Counted from the stretch's first letter, positions 23,923 through 33,413 are shown. The stretch: 44,415 nucleotides of DNA from an uncultured Gammaproteobacteria bacterium (GCA_913049815.1 CAJWYI010000006.1:1-44415); one strand, 5' to 3'. Translations and numbers: made by a program. The notes: generated from the letters alone by a model not told the origin.

Positions 23923-24975
23923 ATGTCATCACAAACAGACGACCTGCGAATCGCAGAAGTCAAGGAACTCACGGCACCTGAAACGTTGATTGACGCAATT
24001 CCGGTCTCAGATACCGCTGGTAACACGGTCAGCAGTGCTCGTCACGCCATCCATAACATCCTGTCGGGTGAGGACGATCGTCTGCTGGTCGTCGTAGGCC
24101 CTTGTTCCATTCACGATGTCAGTGCTGCCAGGGAATACGCCGAGCGGCTGACCACCATCAAGGACCAACTCGACAACGATCTGTTTATTGTCATGCGTGT
24201 CTATTTCGAAAAGCCACGCACAACCGTTGGCTGGAAAGGTTTGATCAATGACCCCGATCTGAACGACACCTTTCAAATCAACAAAGGACTCACGATGGCA
24301 AGGCAGCTTCTGCTGGACCTCGGCGAGATGGGTATACCCACCGGAACGGAGTACTTGGATCTGATTAGTCCCCAGTATATCGCTGACCTGATATCCTGGG
24401 GGGCGGTCGGCGCCCGAACAACAGAAAGCCAGACCCATCGAGAACTTGCGTCCGGCCTCTCCTGCCCGGTGGGATTTAAAAATGCGACGGATGGTTCAAT
24501 CCAGATCGCCATTGATGCCATCGGTTCTGCCTCAAGACCTCACCATTTCCTGTCGGTGACCAAGGCCGGAAACTCAGCCATTTTCAGGACAGCCGGTAAC
24601 GAGGACTGTCACATCATTCTAAGAGGTGGCAGTCATCCAAACTACGACATGTTCTCGGTTCAAGATGCGTCTGAGATGTTGGGCAACGCGGGACTTCCTG
24701 CACGCATAATGATTGACGCCAGTCACGCCAATTCGCGCAAAATACCCGCTCGCCAGGTAGACGTCGCGGGCGACATCGCGACGCAGGTGGCTCGTGGCTC
24801 ACGCAGCATCTTTGGAATCATGCTGGAGAGCCATCTGGTTGAAGGTCGACAGGATGTGGTCGAAGGTGTGGAACTGACGCACGGTCAGAGTATTACCGAT
24901 CCGTGTATTGGCTGGGAAGAAACGGAGTCAGTGTTGGCCAGGCTCGCCGAAGCATCCGGACAACGTCGCTCGTGA
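23923..24975 (+). CDS. aroG: 3-deoxy-7-phosphoheptulonate (DAHP) synthase, type I
   Basis: 350 residues, the standard length of the AroF/G/H family, first step of the shikimate pathway: phosphoenolpyruvate plus erythrose 4-phosphate to DAHP. Landmarks: VVVGPCSIHD (about 57-66, with the metal-binding Cys), MRVYFEKPRTTVGWKGL (about 92-108), PTGTEYLDLISPQY, GARTTESQTHRELASGLS, GFKNATDG (Lys and Asn at the PEP site), ILRGG and MIDASHANSRK (His ligand), and GIMLESHLVEG with the metal-binding Glu. All expected active-site residues appear present. Which of the three feedback types (Phe, Tyr or Trp) cannot be read securely, so aroG is used generically. Its stop overlaps a GTG start of the serine hydrolase gene (GTGA). 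Confidence 0.95.
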   Translation: MSSQTDDLRIAEVKELTAPETLIDAIPVSDTAGNTVSSARHAIHNILSGEDDRLLVVVGPCSIHDVSAAREYAERLTTIKDQLDNDLFIVMRVYFEKPRTTVGWKGLINDPDLNDTFQINKGLTMARQLLLDLGEMGIPTGTEYLDLISPQYIADLISWGAVGARTTESQTHRELASGLSCPVGFKNATDGSIQIAIDAIGSASRPHHFLSVTKAGNSAIFRTAGNEDCHIILRGGSHPNYDMFSVQDASEMLGNAGLPARIMIDASHANSRKIPARQVDVAGDIATQVARGSRSIFGIMLESHLVEGRQDVVEGVELTHGQSITDPCIGWEETESVLARLAEASGQRRS

Positions 24976-26090
24976 CCAGTGTTCCAGGTTCAAGCTGGTC
25001 CAGGACCTCTCCCAAGGAGGCAGGTTTCAACCCCGGAGCCTTCGAAGATGCTCTCGAGCTCGCCTCTGCATCAGAAATTGGAATCGGTTCTGATCTCACC
25101 AGCATGATGCCTGATGGCACACGCCATCCAAGCAATCGGCCACTCGGACCAGTAAAATCTCGCGGCAGTACATCCGGTGTTGTTGTCTTTCAGGGACAGA
25201 TCGTAGGGGAATATGGTGATATTCATCGCCCCGAAGTCACATTCAGCTGCTCCAAGAGTTACCTCTCAGCGTTGTGTGGCATCGCAGTAACAGATGGCCT
25301 GATCGACTCATTGGACGAAAGAGTCGGCGACAGAATACGTGATGGAGGATTCGACTCCCCGCAAAACAACCAGATCACCTGGCGCCACCTGTTCGAACAA
25401 ACGAGTGAATGGGATGGAGAACTGTTCGGCATTCCGGATTGGATTGACCGTGGTCGACAAGTGGCAGACGCAAAGGCTCGCCTCGAGTCAACCGTTGGCG
25501 GTTCCGCTGAGGAGGTGGTCGATTATCGTCCACTCACCCAACCCGGCACATTCTGGGAATACAACGATGTAAGGGTTAATCGCGCTTCACTAGCGCTCCT
25601 TCAACTGTTCCGCGAACCCCTGCCGCAAGTTCTAAAGCGACGTATCATGGATCCGATCGGTACCTCAAATACCTGGTCCTGGCATGGATACCAGACATCC
25701 TGGGTCGAAATTGATGGACGAGACATTGAATCGGTTTCGGGTGGTGCGCACTGGGGTGGCGGGATCTGGATCAGCACACTGGATCACGCTCGATTCGGAC
25801 TGCTGTATCAGAACAACGGCAGCTGGGGTGGCGCAACACTGCTCCCCGAAAGCTGGACTCGGGCGACCAGAACACCCTGTCAACTCAATCCGGATTACGG
25901 TTTGATGTTTTGGCTCAACACGCGACATCACCTGTCCGACGTAGCAGGAACCGACGCATTCGCTGCGATGGGCGCAGGCGGCAACGTTGTATTCATATGG
26001 CCTGAAGCCGAACTGACCATTGTGTTACGTTGGTGTGCTTCCACCAAAGGGGTCATCGACTCAATACTGAAGGCACGTATCGGCAGTTGA
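24972..26090 (+). CDS. Beta-lactamase-fold serine hydrolase
   Basis: 372 residues from a GTG at 24972 that overlaps the DAHP synthase stop by four bases (GTGA). Longer starts lie inside that gene, and the frame upstream is not family-like. SxxK is FSCSKSYLSALCG, so the nucleophilic Ser is followed three residues later by Lys. The next motif is FWEYNDVRVNRAS (Tyr-Asn-Asp in place of the usual YxN). HWGGGIWISTLDHARFGLLYQNNG and AAMGAGGNVVFIWPE are typical of class C-like esterases and penicillin-binding homologues. No signal peptide is visible, so a cytosolic esterase or amidase is more likely than a beta-lactamase. Coupling to an aromatic-synthesis gene is unusual. Confidence 0.85.
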   Translation: MTSVPGSSWSRTSPKEAGFNPGAFEDALELASASEIGIGSDLTSMMPDGTRHPSNRPLGPVKSRGSTSGVVVFQGQIVGEYGDIHRPEVTFSCSKSYLSALCGIAVTDGLIDSLDERVGDRIRDGGFDSPQNNQITWRHLFEQTSEWDGELFGIPDWIDRGRQVADAKARLESTVGGSAEEVVDYRPLTQPGTFWEYNDVRVNRASLALLQLFREPLPQVLKRRIMDPIGTSNTWSWHGYQTSWVEIDGRDIESVSGGAHWGGGIWISTLDHARFGLLYQNNGSWGGATLLPESWTRATRTPCQLNPDYGLMFWLNTRHHLSDVAGTDAFAAMGAGGNVVFIWPEAELTIVLRWCASTKGVIDSILKARIGS

Positions 26091-26141
26091 TACGGATAGT
26101 TCGATGGTGGGTTCCAGCCGAATTATCACTATCGACGCCAT

Positions 26142-26693
26142 CTAATGCCTTTTATAGCGCGTTCCCTCACCATAGTAACGATCGTGCCAGATACCCTCTG
26201 CCCGTTCTCCTCTCAGTGGCAGACGCCAACTTTTGACAGATGCCCCTGGTAGAAACAGACGGTATAGACCTCGTCGCTGATCAATCGTGTTATGAACGTA
26301 GGCTTCAGCCGCATCTTCCCGAATGTAACCGCTGGCGATATCACGATACAGGTTTCGCCAAAGATCATCGTCACCGATGTCATGCACCAATTCCACCCTG
26401 CCATCAGCGAGTATTTTGCGATAAAGATGCGCCTCTTCGTCGATACAGAGAGACACCCTGGGATCTCGAAGCAAGCATCCAAACCACTCGGAACGCTCAC
26501 GAGGTGTAAACCAAATCGAATCGTCCCGAAAAATAAACCAGATGGGTGTCACCAACGGACTACCATCTTCACGAACACAGGCAATACGCATCAACACCCC
26601 GCGGATGTTCAGGAACAGTTCCTGTTCCTGGCTGGTCAGTTTTGGCAAGTACTGTTCCCTTTCACCTTCATGTCCCTTTACCTTTCGGTTCAC
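26142..26693 (-). CDS. Pyridoxamine 5'-phosphate oxidase-like FMN/F420-binding protein
   Basis: 183 residues with the split-barrel PPOX pattern: IRGVLMRIACVREDGSPLVTPIWFIF (about 30-55), IWFTPRERSEWFGCLLRDPRVSLCIDEE (about 60-88) and RVELVHDIGDDD (about 99-110). In the family this barrel binds FMN, F420 or heme and reduces or oxidises small substrates. The C-terminal GASVKSWRLPLRGERAEGIWHDRYYGEGTRYKR is shared by many uncharacterised members. The N-terminus is charged and not a signal. The broken Ku gene lies just upstream on the same strand (21-base gap). Confidence 0.85.
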   Translation of the reverse strand: MNRKVKGHEGEREQYLPKLTSQEQELFLNIRGVLMRIACVREDGSPLVTPIWFIFRDDSIWFTPRERSEWFGCLLRDPRVSLCIDEEAHLYRKILADGRVELVHDIGDDDLWRNLYRDIASGYIREDAAEAYVHNTIDQRRGLYRLFLPGASVKSWRLPLRGERAEGIWHDRYYGEGTRYKRH

Positions 26694-26713
26694 ATGGTCA
26701 CGCGAATTGAAGA

Positions 26714-26948
26714 TTACTTGGCCGCTTTCTTCCTATGGCCACGAGCGGCCGACGCGACGGATTTTTCTCCTGCTCTCGCACCCTTAATGGCAAGACTCGA
26801 CTTCAATGCATCAGGTCAACAATCTTCTCGTCTGCTGGCTCCTAGGACATTTCACTCACTTCTTTGCCAACAACCTTCTACTTATTTAGTTCAGGACTTT
26901 TATAGAGACCATTCCAAAAGAAATTGATGCAGACGCAACTCGACGCAT
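26714..26948 (-). pseudogene. Internally deleted Ku (NHEJ) gene remnant
   Basis: From the ATG at 26948, behind AGGAG, the sequence encodes MRRVASASISFGMVSIKVL, which matches the conserved Ku start (MRxxWxGxISFGLVxIPVKL). It then stops. Right after it, in another frame, come KVVGKEVSEMS, a TAG, EPADEKIVDLM and, after a one-base shift, ALKSSLAIKG, ending in the basic tail GHRKKAAK. That matches the Ku C-terminal part (KxxGKEV ... KVVDLMxALKxSL ... basic tail). A normal bacterial Ku has about 260-300 residues; here about 80 codons remain, so the whole central ring-forming core is missing. Ku binds broken DNA ends with LigD in non-homologous end joining; no LigD is in the window. The 5' landmark and RBS are clear; the C-terminal match rests on remembered family patterns. 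Confidence 0.6.
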
Positions 26949-27028
26949 AGTCCGTCTCCTATACGGAAAGGTCGCCTGAGATTAGGGAATTGGCTGTCCT
27001 GACTCAAACCACCTGCCGTGAGAGGCGA

Positions 27029-28480
27029 TCAGGCGGATACGTATGCCGGTGGGGGCACAAAGCTGAAACCTTCCGCCTCAAGCAGCTTCGCGAATCCAAT
27101 GGTTTTGAGATCGCCGTACTCTGGCCCCATGATCTGAATACCAATAGGCAGGCCCTCACCTTTCGCGCCCGTTGGAACCACTGTCGACGGCAAGTAGGCA
27201 CTGATAGCATGCCCTGCCCAGAAAACACCCTCGTTGTAGCCGCGGGTTTCGTTGTCCACCTGCAGTGTGCGCTCATGGAAAGGTCGGTGGTCGTGCTCGA
27301 ATGCCGGTGTTGGCATCGTCGGCATCAGGACGACGTCGTACTGCTTGAAGAATTCATGCCAGGCCCAGCGTGCTTTGGTTCGAGTCTCATTGGCCATCGC
27401 GTAATCCCGATAGCTCGCCAGCTGCCGCCGTAATCCTCGGGCACGATCACTATCTGGATCAGATTCAGCTAGCCGTTGCTGCAGCGACTCGTACTCTTCC
27501 AAGGAATTACGTGATGCCATGACTGCCGTCAATAGCGCCTGGTAGTTATCGTGAATCTCAGTCACATCAAATTCGGGCCTTGCCTCCTCATCGACATACC
27601 CGCCGGCATCGCGGACTGCGAGTGCAATCATGCTGACCCGTTTTCTGGTTTCCTCATTGACAGGTGCCAATGTGTCGTTGAGCCAAACAGCTACTTTAAC
27701 GTCACGAAGAGAGGCCCACGGACAGGGTACGAGAGAGAGTTGATAGCCTGCGGACATGATCTCGTCGGGCCCGGCCATAGCGAGTGTCGCCACCTCCAGA
27801 TCAGCAGCGCTTCGTGCAAGAGGACCGATAACAGTGAGATCTGACTGCGCCAGAACACCCGGGGCTGCATGGCCACGTGGCGGCAACAATCCCCAGGTCG
27901 GTTTATGGCCAAACACACCGCAGAAGTGAGCCGGGTTACGAATCGAACCACCTATGTCTGAGCCACTCTCAAGCCCGGTCAGGCCAGCCGCCAGCGCCGC
28001 TGCAGATCCTCCTGAGGATCCCCCCGGCGCGCGGCTGTGATCCCACGGATTGTTCGTTGTGCCATAGATCTCGTTGTAGCTCTGCATGTCCGCAAGATTG
28101 AATGGGACGTTGGTTTTGCCAAAGATGTTTACACCCAGCGCTTTCAATCGTTGCACCGATAACGCATCGGTATCGCAGAGATTATCCTTCCAGACAGGAT
28201 TTCCCCGGGTTGTGATCAATCCGGCCATGTCGTAGGACTCTTTGAGCGTCATCGGAAGACCATGCAGTAACCCCCAGGACTTTCCAGCCGCCAGATCACG
28301 GTCGGCTTGTCGAGCAGTTTCGATCGCTCGGTCAAAATCGTTGACGACGATCGCATTCAGATCAGGATTGAAGCGTTCAACACGATCGAGAAAATAGTCC
28401 AGCATTTCTGAGGCGGAGATCGAACGGTTTCTGATCTGTTCCGCAAGTTGTAAAGCAGATTGAAAGGCAAGTTCTGTCAT
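27029..28480 (-). CDS. Amidase signature family enzyme
   Basis: 483 residues, the usual length for the family. The catalytic triad is Lys80 (GLPMTLKES), cis-Ser156 (APGGSSGGSAAALAAG) and the nucleophile Ser180 (GSDIGGSIRNPA). FCGVFGHKPTWGLLP follows as expected. The C-terminal part has the variable helical segment (VVLMPTMPTPAF and LPSTVVPTG near 395-455). It hydrolyses amides to acid and ammonia. Relatives act on many substrates, including acylamides and nitrile-derived amides, so no substrate is assigned. No signal peptide. The start at 28480 has a GTTGC-type weak leader; no better start is seen. Confidence 0.93.
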   Translation of the reverse strand: MTELAFQSALQLAEQIRNRSISASEMLDYFLDRVERFNPDLNAIVVNDFDRAIETARQADRDLAAGKSWGLLHGLPMTLKESYDMAGLITTRGNPVWKDNLCDTDALSVQRLKALGVNIFGKTNVPFNLADMQSYNEIYGTTNNPWDHSRAPGGSSGGSAAALAAGLTGLESGSDIGGSIRNPAHFCGVFGHKPTWGLLPPRGHAAPGVLAQSDLTVIGPLARSAADLEVATLAMAGPDEIMSAGYQLSLVPCPWASLRDVKVAVWLNDTLAPVNEETRKRVSMIALAVRDAGGYVDEEARPEFDVTEIHDNYQALLTAVMASRNSLEEYESLQQRLAESDPDSDRARGLRRQLASYRDYAMANETRTKARWAWHEFFKQYDVVLMPTMPTPAFEHDHRPFHERTLQVDNETRGYNEGVFWAGHAISAYLPSTVVPTGAKGEGLPIGIQIMGPEYGDLKTIGFAKLLEAEGFSFVPPPAYVSA

Positions 28481-28520
28481 CGAGATGAACCGTTGCTAAG
28501 TGACAGGTAGAGGAAACCAC

Positions 28521-28780
28521 ATGCAATCACTCAGGCCAACCCCCCTAGTCAGAACGGGGTAATCGGCTACATTTTCCTTGCGCGATACGATCTGGCCGTT
28601 GTTCCGGTCTGGGTCGGGACTGTCCTCGCCATCAACATCGCCAGTAACACAGCAGAGTTCCCCGGGGACACGCTCGCAGAGATCCTTGGCTCGCTGATCA
28701 TATTCGTGACAGGTATTGGTGCATTTTTACTGCTGAGACAGTCTACGGGTTCTAACGCCACAGAAGGCGAGCCCATCTGA
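28521..28780 (+). pseudogene. Small two-helix membrane protein with a frameshift
   Basis: An ATG at 28521, behind AGAGGA, begins MQSLRPTPLVRTG and hits TAA after a run of four G (28556-28559). With one more G the frame continues as VIGYIFLARYDLAVVPVWVG, TVLAINIASNTAEFPGDTLAEI, and LGSLIIFVTGIGAFLLLRQ, ending at TGA 28778-28780. That gives an 87-residue protein with two likely membrane helices and a short polar tail. The conceptual product looks like a real membrane protein, so either a G was lost from a homopolymer or it is a sequencing error. I do not recognise the family. The rest of 28481-28895 shows no other gene. Confidence 0.45.
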
Positions 28781-28895
28781 CGACTCATTTTATTCGCGAC
28801 ATGTCAGGATTGTGTTCCAGTCCAGAACGAACATAGATGTGGACAGGGACATTCAGTAAGCTAAAACTCGCTCCTTACCGGATTAAGTTCTCTTC

Positions 28896-30146
28896 ATGTC
28901 CGAAACGAAAGGTTCCAGCCCCACAGGAACTACTGATGATATAGGTGGCGAAATCGGCGGTCTGACACCGAAAAATGAAAGCAGTAAGGGCTTCTTCGGT
29001 CGGGTTCTTGCCACGCTCGGTCGGTTTCTAGGCGCGATTTCAGGCTATGTCCAGATTGGCGTCATTGCTGTGCTGTTGATCGTGACCTTCTACTTTACCC
29101 GCGCACCCACACAGGAAGACATAGAAGCGAGAAGTCCGGGGGTCGTGACGTCCTCAGTCACTGATGTCCAATTGGTATCCGTCGTGAGGCCACTTGCAAC
29201 CGTATCGGTACCCAAAGTAAATGCTACAGGCACGGTCCTCGTTCGCTCCTACGTCACCTTGACATCTCAGGTGGGAGGCAGGGTGACCTACGTTGCGCCA
29301 TCCATGAGGAGTGGTGGTGTGTTCGGGTCCGGTGAAGAACTGCTGCGCATTGATCGCCGTGATTTTGATCTAAATGTCCAGCAGACCGGGGCCGATTTCT
29401 CTTCTGCGCAAGCAACTCTGGAACTACGAGAAGCCGAACGAGACGTCGCTATCGATAATTATCATCTGCTGAACCCGGACGCTGACGTACCTACACTGGT
29501 CGCAAAGGAACCTCAAATCAGGCAAGCCAAAGCGCAACTAGCGTCTGCAAGGGCGCGGATGGATAGTGCATTGCTCGCGCTGAACAGGAGTCAATTCACT
29601 CTACCGTTCGATGGGCGAGTAACGGAATCAACCGTCGAGGTTGGACAATATTTGACACCTGGACAGGCCTTTGGCCGCGCGTTTGCAGAGAATGCGGTTG
29701 AAATCTCAGTACCCGTGACCGTCGATGAGCAGGGGCTGCTCGGTAATATTAAAGAACGTACTGGGCAGGTATTCGCTAATGGTTCAACGTATCCAGTTAG
29801 AATCGATCGCGTCGCCGCTGAACTCGATCAACAAACGCGATTTTCGCGTATCTACCTTCAATTTGTCGAAGATCGCATCATACCACCAGGGACATTTGTC
29901 GAAGTAGAGATCGAAGGTATGCCTCTCAGTGACACCTACCGACTCTCTGAGTCTGCGCGACAGATGAATGACACACTGTGGCTGGTTCGCAATGGTCAAC
30001 TCGCGCTGTTTAAGCCGGAGCTTCTAGCTAGCACGCCGGACGGTCTGATCGTTCGTGCCTTCGACTATGGCGAGGGTATCATTCTTGGGACCATTCCAGG
30101 CGCTCGTGAGGGTCTCGAGGTCCAAATCAGCGAGCTTGATCTATGA
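28896..30146 (+). CDS. RND efflux periplasmic adaptor (membrane fusion protein)
   Basis: 416 residues. A cytosolic N-tail of about 45 residues leads to one membrane anchor (YVQIGVIAVLLIVTFYFTR, about 48-66). The periplasmic part has the lipoyl half-motifs (VSVPKVNATGTVLVRSYVTLTSQVGG and LPFDGRVTESTVEVGQYLTPGQ), a helical hairpin between them (residues about 160-235, charged and Ala-rich) and a beta-barrel/membrane-proximal region. This is the HlyD/AcrA architecture linking the inner-membrane pump to an outer-membrane channel. It overlaps the permease start by four bases (ATGA), so both are coupled. No TolC-like outer-membrane factor is present in the window. Confidence 0.9.
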   Translation: MSETKGSSPTGTTDDIGGEIGGLTPKNESSKGFFGRVLATLGRFLGAISGYVQIGVIAVLLIVTFYFTRAPTQEDIEARSPGVVTSSVTDVQLVSVVRPLATVSVPKVNATGTVLVRSYVTLTSQVGGRVTYVAPSMRSGGVFGSGEELLRIDRRDFDLNVQQTGADFSSAQATLELREAERDVAIDNYHLLNPDADVPTLVAKEPQIRQAKAQLASARARMDSALLALNRSQFTLPFDGRVTESTVEVGQYLTPGQAFGRAFAENAVEISVPVTVDEQGLLGNIKERTGQVFANGSTYPVRIDRVAAELDQQTRFSRIYLQFVEDRIIPPGTFVEVEIEGMPLSDTYRLSESARQMNDTLWLVRNGQLALFKPELLASTPDGLIVRAFDYGEGIILGTIPGAREGLEVQISELDL

Positions 30147-33100
30147 GCAGCACCGACTACGGTGACATGAAAAATCCCCGAGGGATTATTGGCTATTTTG
30201 CTAGTAACTTGGTTGCCGCAAATCTGATCATGGGCCTGCTGTTGGTGGGCGGTCTGTTCACCGGTCTATCTCTCAACTCCCAGATTTTTCCTTCCGTGGA
30301 TCCTGGGATTATCTCGGTCAGCGTGCCGTATCCAGGCGCGACGCCAACAGAGGTTGAGGAAGGCATTACACGGCGGGCGGAAGAAGCTGTATTTGGGATC
30401 GAAGGTGTTGAACGTGTTGTCTCAACCGCCAGCGAGAATTTTGGGTCACTGAATATCGAACTCAAGGATTTCGTGGACTCTAAAGAAGTACAGGACGATA
30501 TAGAGGCTGCCATCGATCAGATCGCAGATTTCCCACCCGGCGATGCCGAAGCTGTCGATATCGTGCGCCTCAAACCTCGGAATGAAGCCATTACACTGGT
30601 CGTCTACTCAGACCTGTCGGAGGATTACCTTCGTCGGGGAGCGGAACATCTCGAACAAACTGTGCTAGATCTGCCAAGCGTGACCGATGTCAGCATGCTC
30701 GGTGCTCGAGGATATGAAATTGCCATTGAGGTCTCAGAAGATTCCTTGCGACAGTATGGCCTTACCATCGACCAGATCGCTGCCGCTGTTCGCAACTCAT
30801 CGCTGAACTTGTCGTCCGGAGAATTGAAAACAGATGCAGGGGATATTTTACTTCGCACCAAAACCAAACGCGAAACCGGTACCGAGTTCCGCGACATTGT
30901 CGTCCGTTCGCGATCTGACGGTTCGCTGCTTCGGCTCCACGAGTTGGCCACCATACGAGACGGCTTCGTCGAGCAAGACTTCATTAATCGGTATAACGGC
31001 AAGTCAGCTGTCCTACTGACTATTTCAGCATCAGAGAACGAGAACCTTCTCCAAATAGCAGATGAAGTGAAGACCGCACTCAATAACTACGAACCGCTCC
31101 CCGGGGTTTCGGTGGAGATCTGGGTGGATTTCTCGCAGGTTCTGGCAGACCGGCTTAGTCTACTTGTCAGAAACGGCATCATCGGATTTATGCTGGTCTT
31201 CCTTTTCCTCGTCTTGATGCTCGATCTGCGACTTGCCATCTGGGTAGCAATGGGTGTCCCGATTTCATTTCTGGGAGCGTTCCTGTTGTTTGATGCACTG
31301 GATGTAAACCTGAACATGGTGTCCTTGTTCGCGCTCATTATCGTTCTTGGTATTGTGGTCGATGATGCGGTCGTCGTCGGAGAAAACATCGTCGCAGAGC
31401 AAGAAGCAGGACACGATGGCTACAATGCCGCGATTCTCGGCGTGAAGGGCGTACTCAGTCCGGTGACGATCGGCGTAATGACGACCATGGCTGCGTTTGC
31501 GCCGTTACTATTTGTGACTGGAACGTTCGGACAGATACTAGGCGTGGTTCCTGTAGTGGTGATTGCGGTATTGGCGATGTCGCTGATCGAGGCCTTCTTT
31601 ATTTTGCCGGCACACCTCGCTCATGGCGGTAACTGGAGTCGATGGCCACTGAACGTCATTCAGGCAAAAGTGGGTCGTGGGGTTGCTCACTTCCGCGACA
31701 ACGTCGTCGTTCCGGCAATCAGGCTCGGTGTGCGTTTTCGCTACGTCACGTTGCTATTGGCGTTTACGAGCCTGATCGGCGCAGGTGTCCTACTCACCTC
31801 GGGCGCAGTTCGCTTTATTTTTTTTCCAAGTCTCGAGGCCGATGCTCTGAGCGTAGATATTGCGTTCCCGGTAGGAACACCCTTTGAAACTACCCGTCAG
31901 GCAGCAGAACGTGTTATCGCCGCTGCACATAACGTCAATGATGAGACTAACGGCACTGCTTTCAAACATTTCAATACCACCATCGGTGGTCAGACCAGTA
32001 CTGGTGGTGGACCTGGCGGCGGCAGCCGGGTGTCGTTCGCCACAAACCAGGCCTCAATCGCCATTCAATTGCATGCTGAGCCTCTCAGAACACTGTCTGC
32101 CGGTGAACTTGAGCGTCGCTGGCGAGAGGAAACTGGTGAGATTGCAGGGATTGAGTCACTTTCATTTTCTTCCGAGTTCTTTGGTGGGGGTCCAGACCTT
32201 CAATATGAACTCACGCATGTCAGCGACAACATCCTGAACGAGGCGGTTGAAGAGCTGAAATCAGCGTTCAATGATTTTCCCTCTGTCTATGACGTCCAGG
32301 ACTCTTTCGATAATGGGAAAAGACAATACGATATCGAGCTGACGACAGCAGGCGAGTCCATTGGGCTGACACCCGCCTACGTCGCCCGTCAATTACGCTG
32401 GAATTTCTTTGGTGAAGAAGTACAGCGTATTCAACGGGGTCGAGAGGAACTGAAAGTCATGGTTCGTTTCCCCGAAGACGAACGCTCAAGTGCTAACGAT
32501 CTCTACAACGCACGAATTCGTCTGCCAGACGGGACCGAAACACCGCTCGCAAACGTCGCGCGACTGGTCGAGTCCCAGGCATTTTCCTCTATTGACCGCG
32601 TCGATGGACGAAAAATCGTGACTGTATCCGGTGAGATAGACACAGCTATCGCAACCCCTACGGAGATCAACGGTATCGTACTGAATGAGACGTTACCGGA
32701 TCTGGTTGCAAAATACCCCGGCCTCAACTTCCAACAGTCCGGTATCGCTGAGCAACAAGGTCAGGACCTGTCGCAACTAAGTAACCTAATGACTGTGGCA
32801 CTACTCGTGATCTTCGCGATGCTCGCTGCTCAACTTCGAAGCTACGTGCAGCCTCTGATTATTCTGATGGCGGTTCCCTTCGGTTTTGCCGGCGCGGTTT
32901 ACGGCCACTATCTCCTTGATTTCACACTATCGTTCGTGTCGATCTTCGGCATGATTGCGTTGTCAGGGGTCGTGGTGAACGACTCGCTCATTCTAATCGA
33001 TCGGTATAATCGTTTCCGTCGCGATACCGAGATGTCCACAATCGACGCAATTGTTGCCGCCGCGCAGCGGCGCTTCAGAGCCATCATCCTAACGACCGCG

Positions 33101-33322
33101 ACAACTGCTCTGGGTCTTACACCAATGCTCTTTGAAACGAGTATCCAGGCACAGTTTCTGATTCCAATGGCGGTCAGTCTTGCAACCGGCATCGTGTTCG
33201 CGAGTGTTGTCATTCTGTTCATCGTTCCTGTTCTGGTGATGATCCGAGAAGACTTTAGAGGTGGCCGCAAACCTACAGAGACCGTCTGGGAAGACACTCC
33301 TGTCGATGCAACGGCGTCGTAA
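30143..33322 (+). CDS. RND family efflux permease (AcrB/MdtB-like)
   Basis: 1059 residues, standard for a resistance-nodulation-division pump driven by the proton gradient. The twelve-helix layout is visible: a first helix (about 17-37), a large periplasmic loop with FPSVDPGIISVSVPYPGATPTEVE, a block of helices (about 340-500), a second loop, and a final helix block (about 870-1040). The proton-relay pair is the DD in LGIVVDDAVVVGENI, as in AcrB helix 4. GRxxxxVxxxI-like and GVVVNDSLILIDRYNRFR motifs appear at the expected second repeat. Substrate is unknown. Coupled to the adaptor gene; a family III CoA-transferase gene follows after a 91-base gap. Confidence 0.93.
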   Translation: MSSTDYGDMKNPRGIIGYFASNLVAANLIMGLLLVGGLFTGLSLNSQIFPSVDPGIISVSVPYPGATPTEVEEGITRRAEEAVFGIEGVERVVSTASENFGSLNIELKDFVDSKEVQDDIEAAIDQIADFPPGDAEAVDIVRLKPRNEAITLVVYSDLSEDYLRRGAEHLEQTVLDLPSVTDVSMLGARGYEIAIEVSEDSLRQYGLTIDQIAAAVRNSSLNLSSGELKTDAGDILLRTKTKRETGTEFRDIVVRSRSDGSLLRLHELATIRDGFVEQDFINRYNGKSAVLLTISASENENLLQIADEVKTALNNYEPLPGVSVEIWVDFSQVLADRLSLLVRNGIIGFMLVFLFLVLMLDLRLAIWVAMGVPISFLGAFLLFDALDVNLNMVSLFALIIVLGIVVDDAVVVGENIVAEQEAGHDGYNAAILGVKGVLSPVTIGVMTTMAAFAPLLFVTGTFGQILGVVPVVVIAVLAMSLIEAFFILPAHLAHGGNWSRWPLNVIQAKVGRGVAHFRDNVVVPAIRLGVRFRYVTLLLAFTSLIGAGVLLTSGAVRFIFFPSLEADALSVDIAFPVGTPFETTRQAAERVIAAAHNVNDETNGTAFKHFNTTIGGQTSTGGGPGGGSRVSFATNQASIAIQLHAEPLRTLSAGELERRWREETGEIAGIESLSFSSEFFGGGPDLQYELTHVSDNILNEAVEELKSAFNDFPSVYDVQDSFDNGKRQYDIELTTAGESIGLTPAYVARQLRWNFFGEEVQRIQRGREELKVMVRFPEDERSSANDLYNARIRLPDGTETPLANVARLVESQAFSSIDRVDGRKIVTVSGEIDTAIATPTEINGIVLNETLPDLVAKYPGLNFQQSGIAEQQGQDLSQLSNLMTVALLVIFAMLAAQLRSYVQPLIILMAVPFGFAGAVYGHYLLDFTLSFVSIFGMIALSGVVVNDSLILIDRYNRFRRDTEMSTIDAIVAAAQRRFRAIILTTATTALGLTPMLFETSIQAQFLIPMAVSLATGIVFASVVILFIVPVLVMIREDFRGGRKPTETVWEDTPVDATAS

Positions 33323-33413
33323 CTAAGCCAGATCAAAGAAACGGATTTACACCAATTGCCGAATCCCTAGGCTTTGTCGCATCATAGGTTCCCCCTGACT
33401 CCGGGAGACGAGG

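Noticed and set aside
24972-26090. A secreted beta-lactamase
   Set aside because: It has SxxK but no signal peptide and no KTG-type motif I can identify; a cytosolic esterase-like role is more likely.
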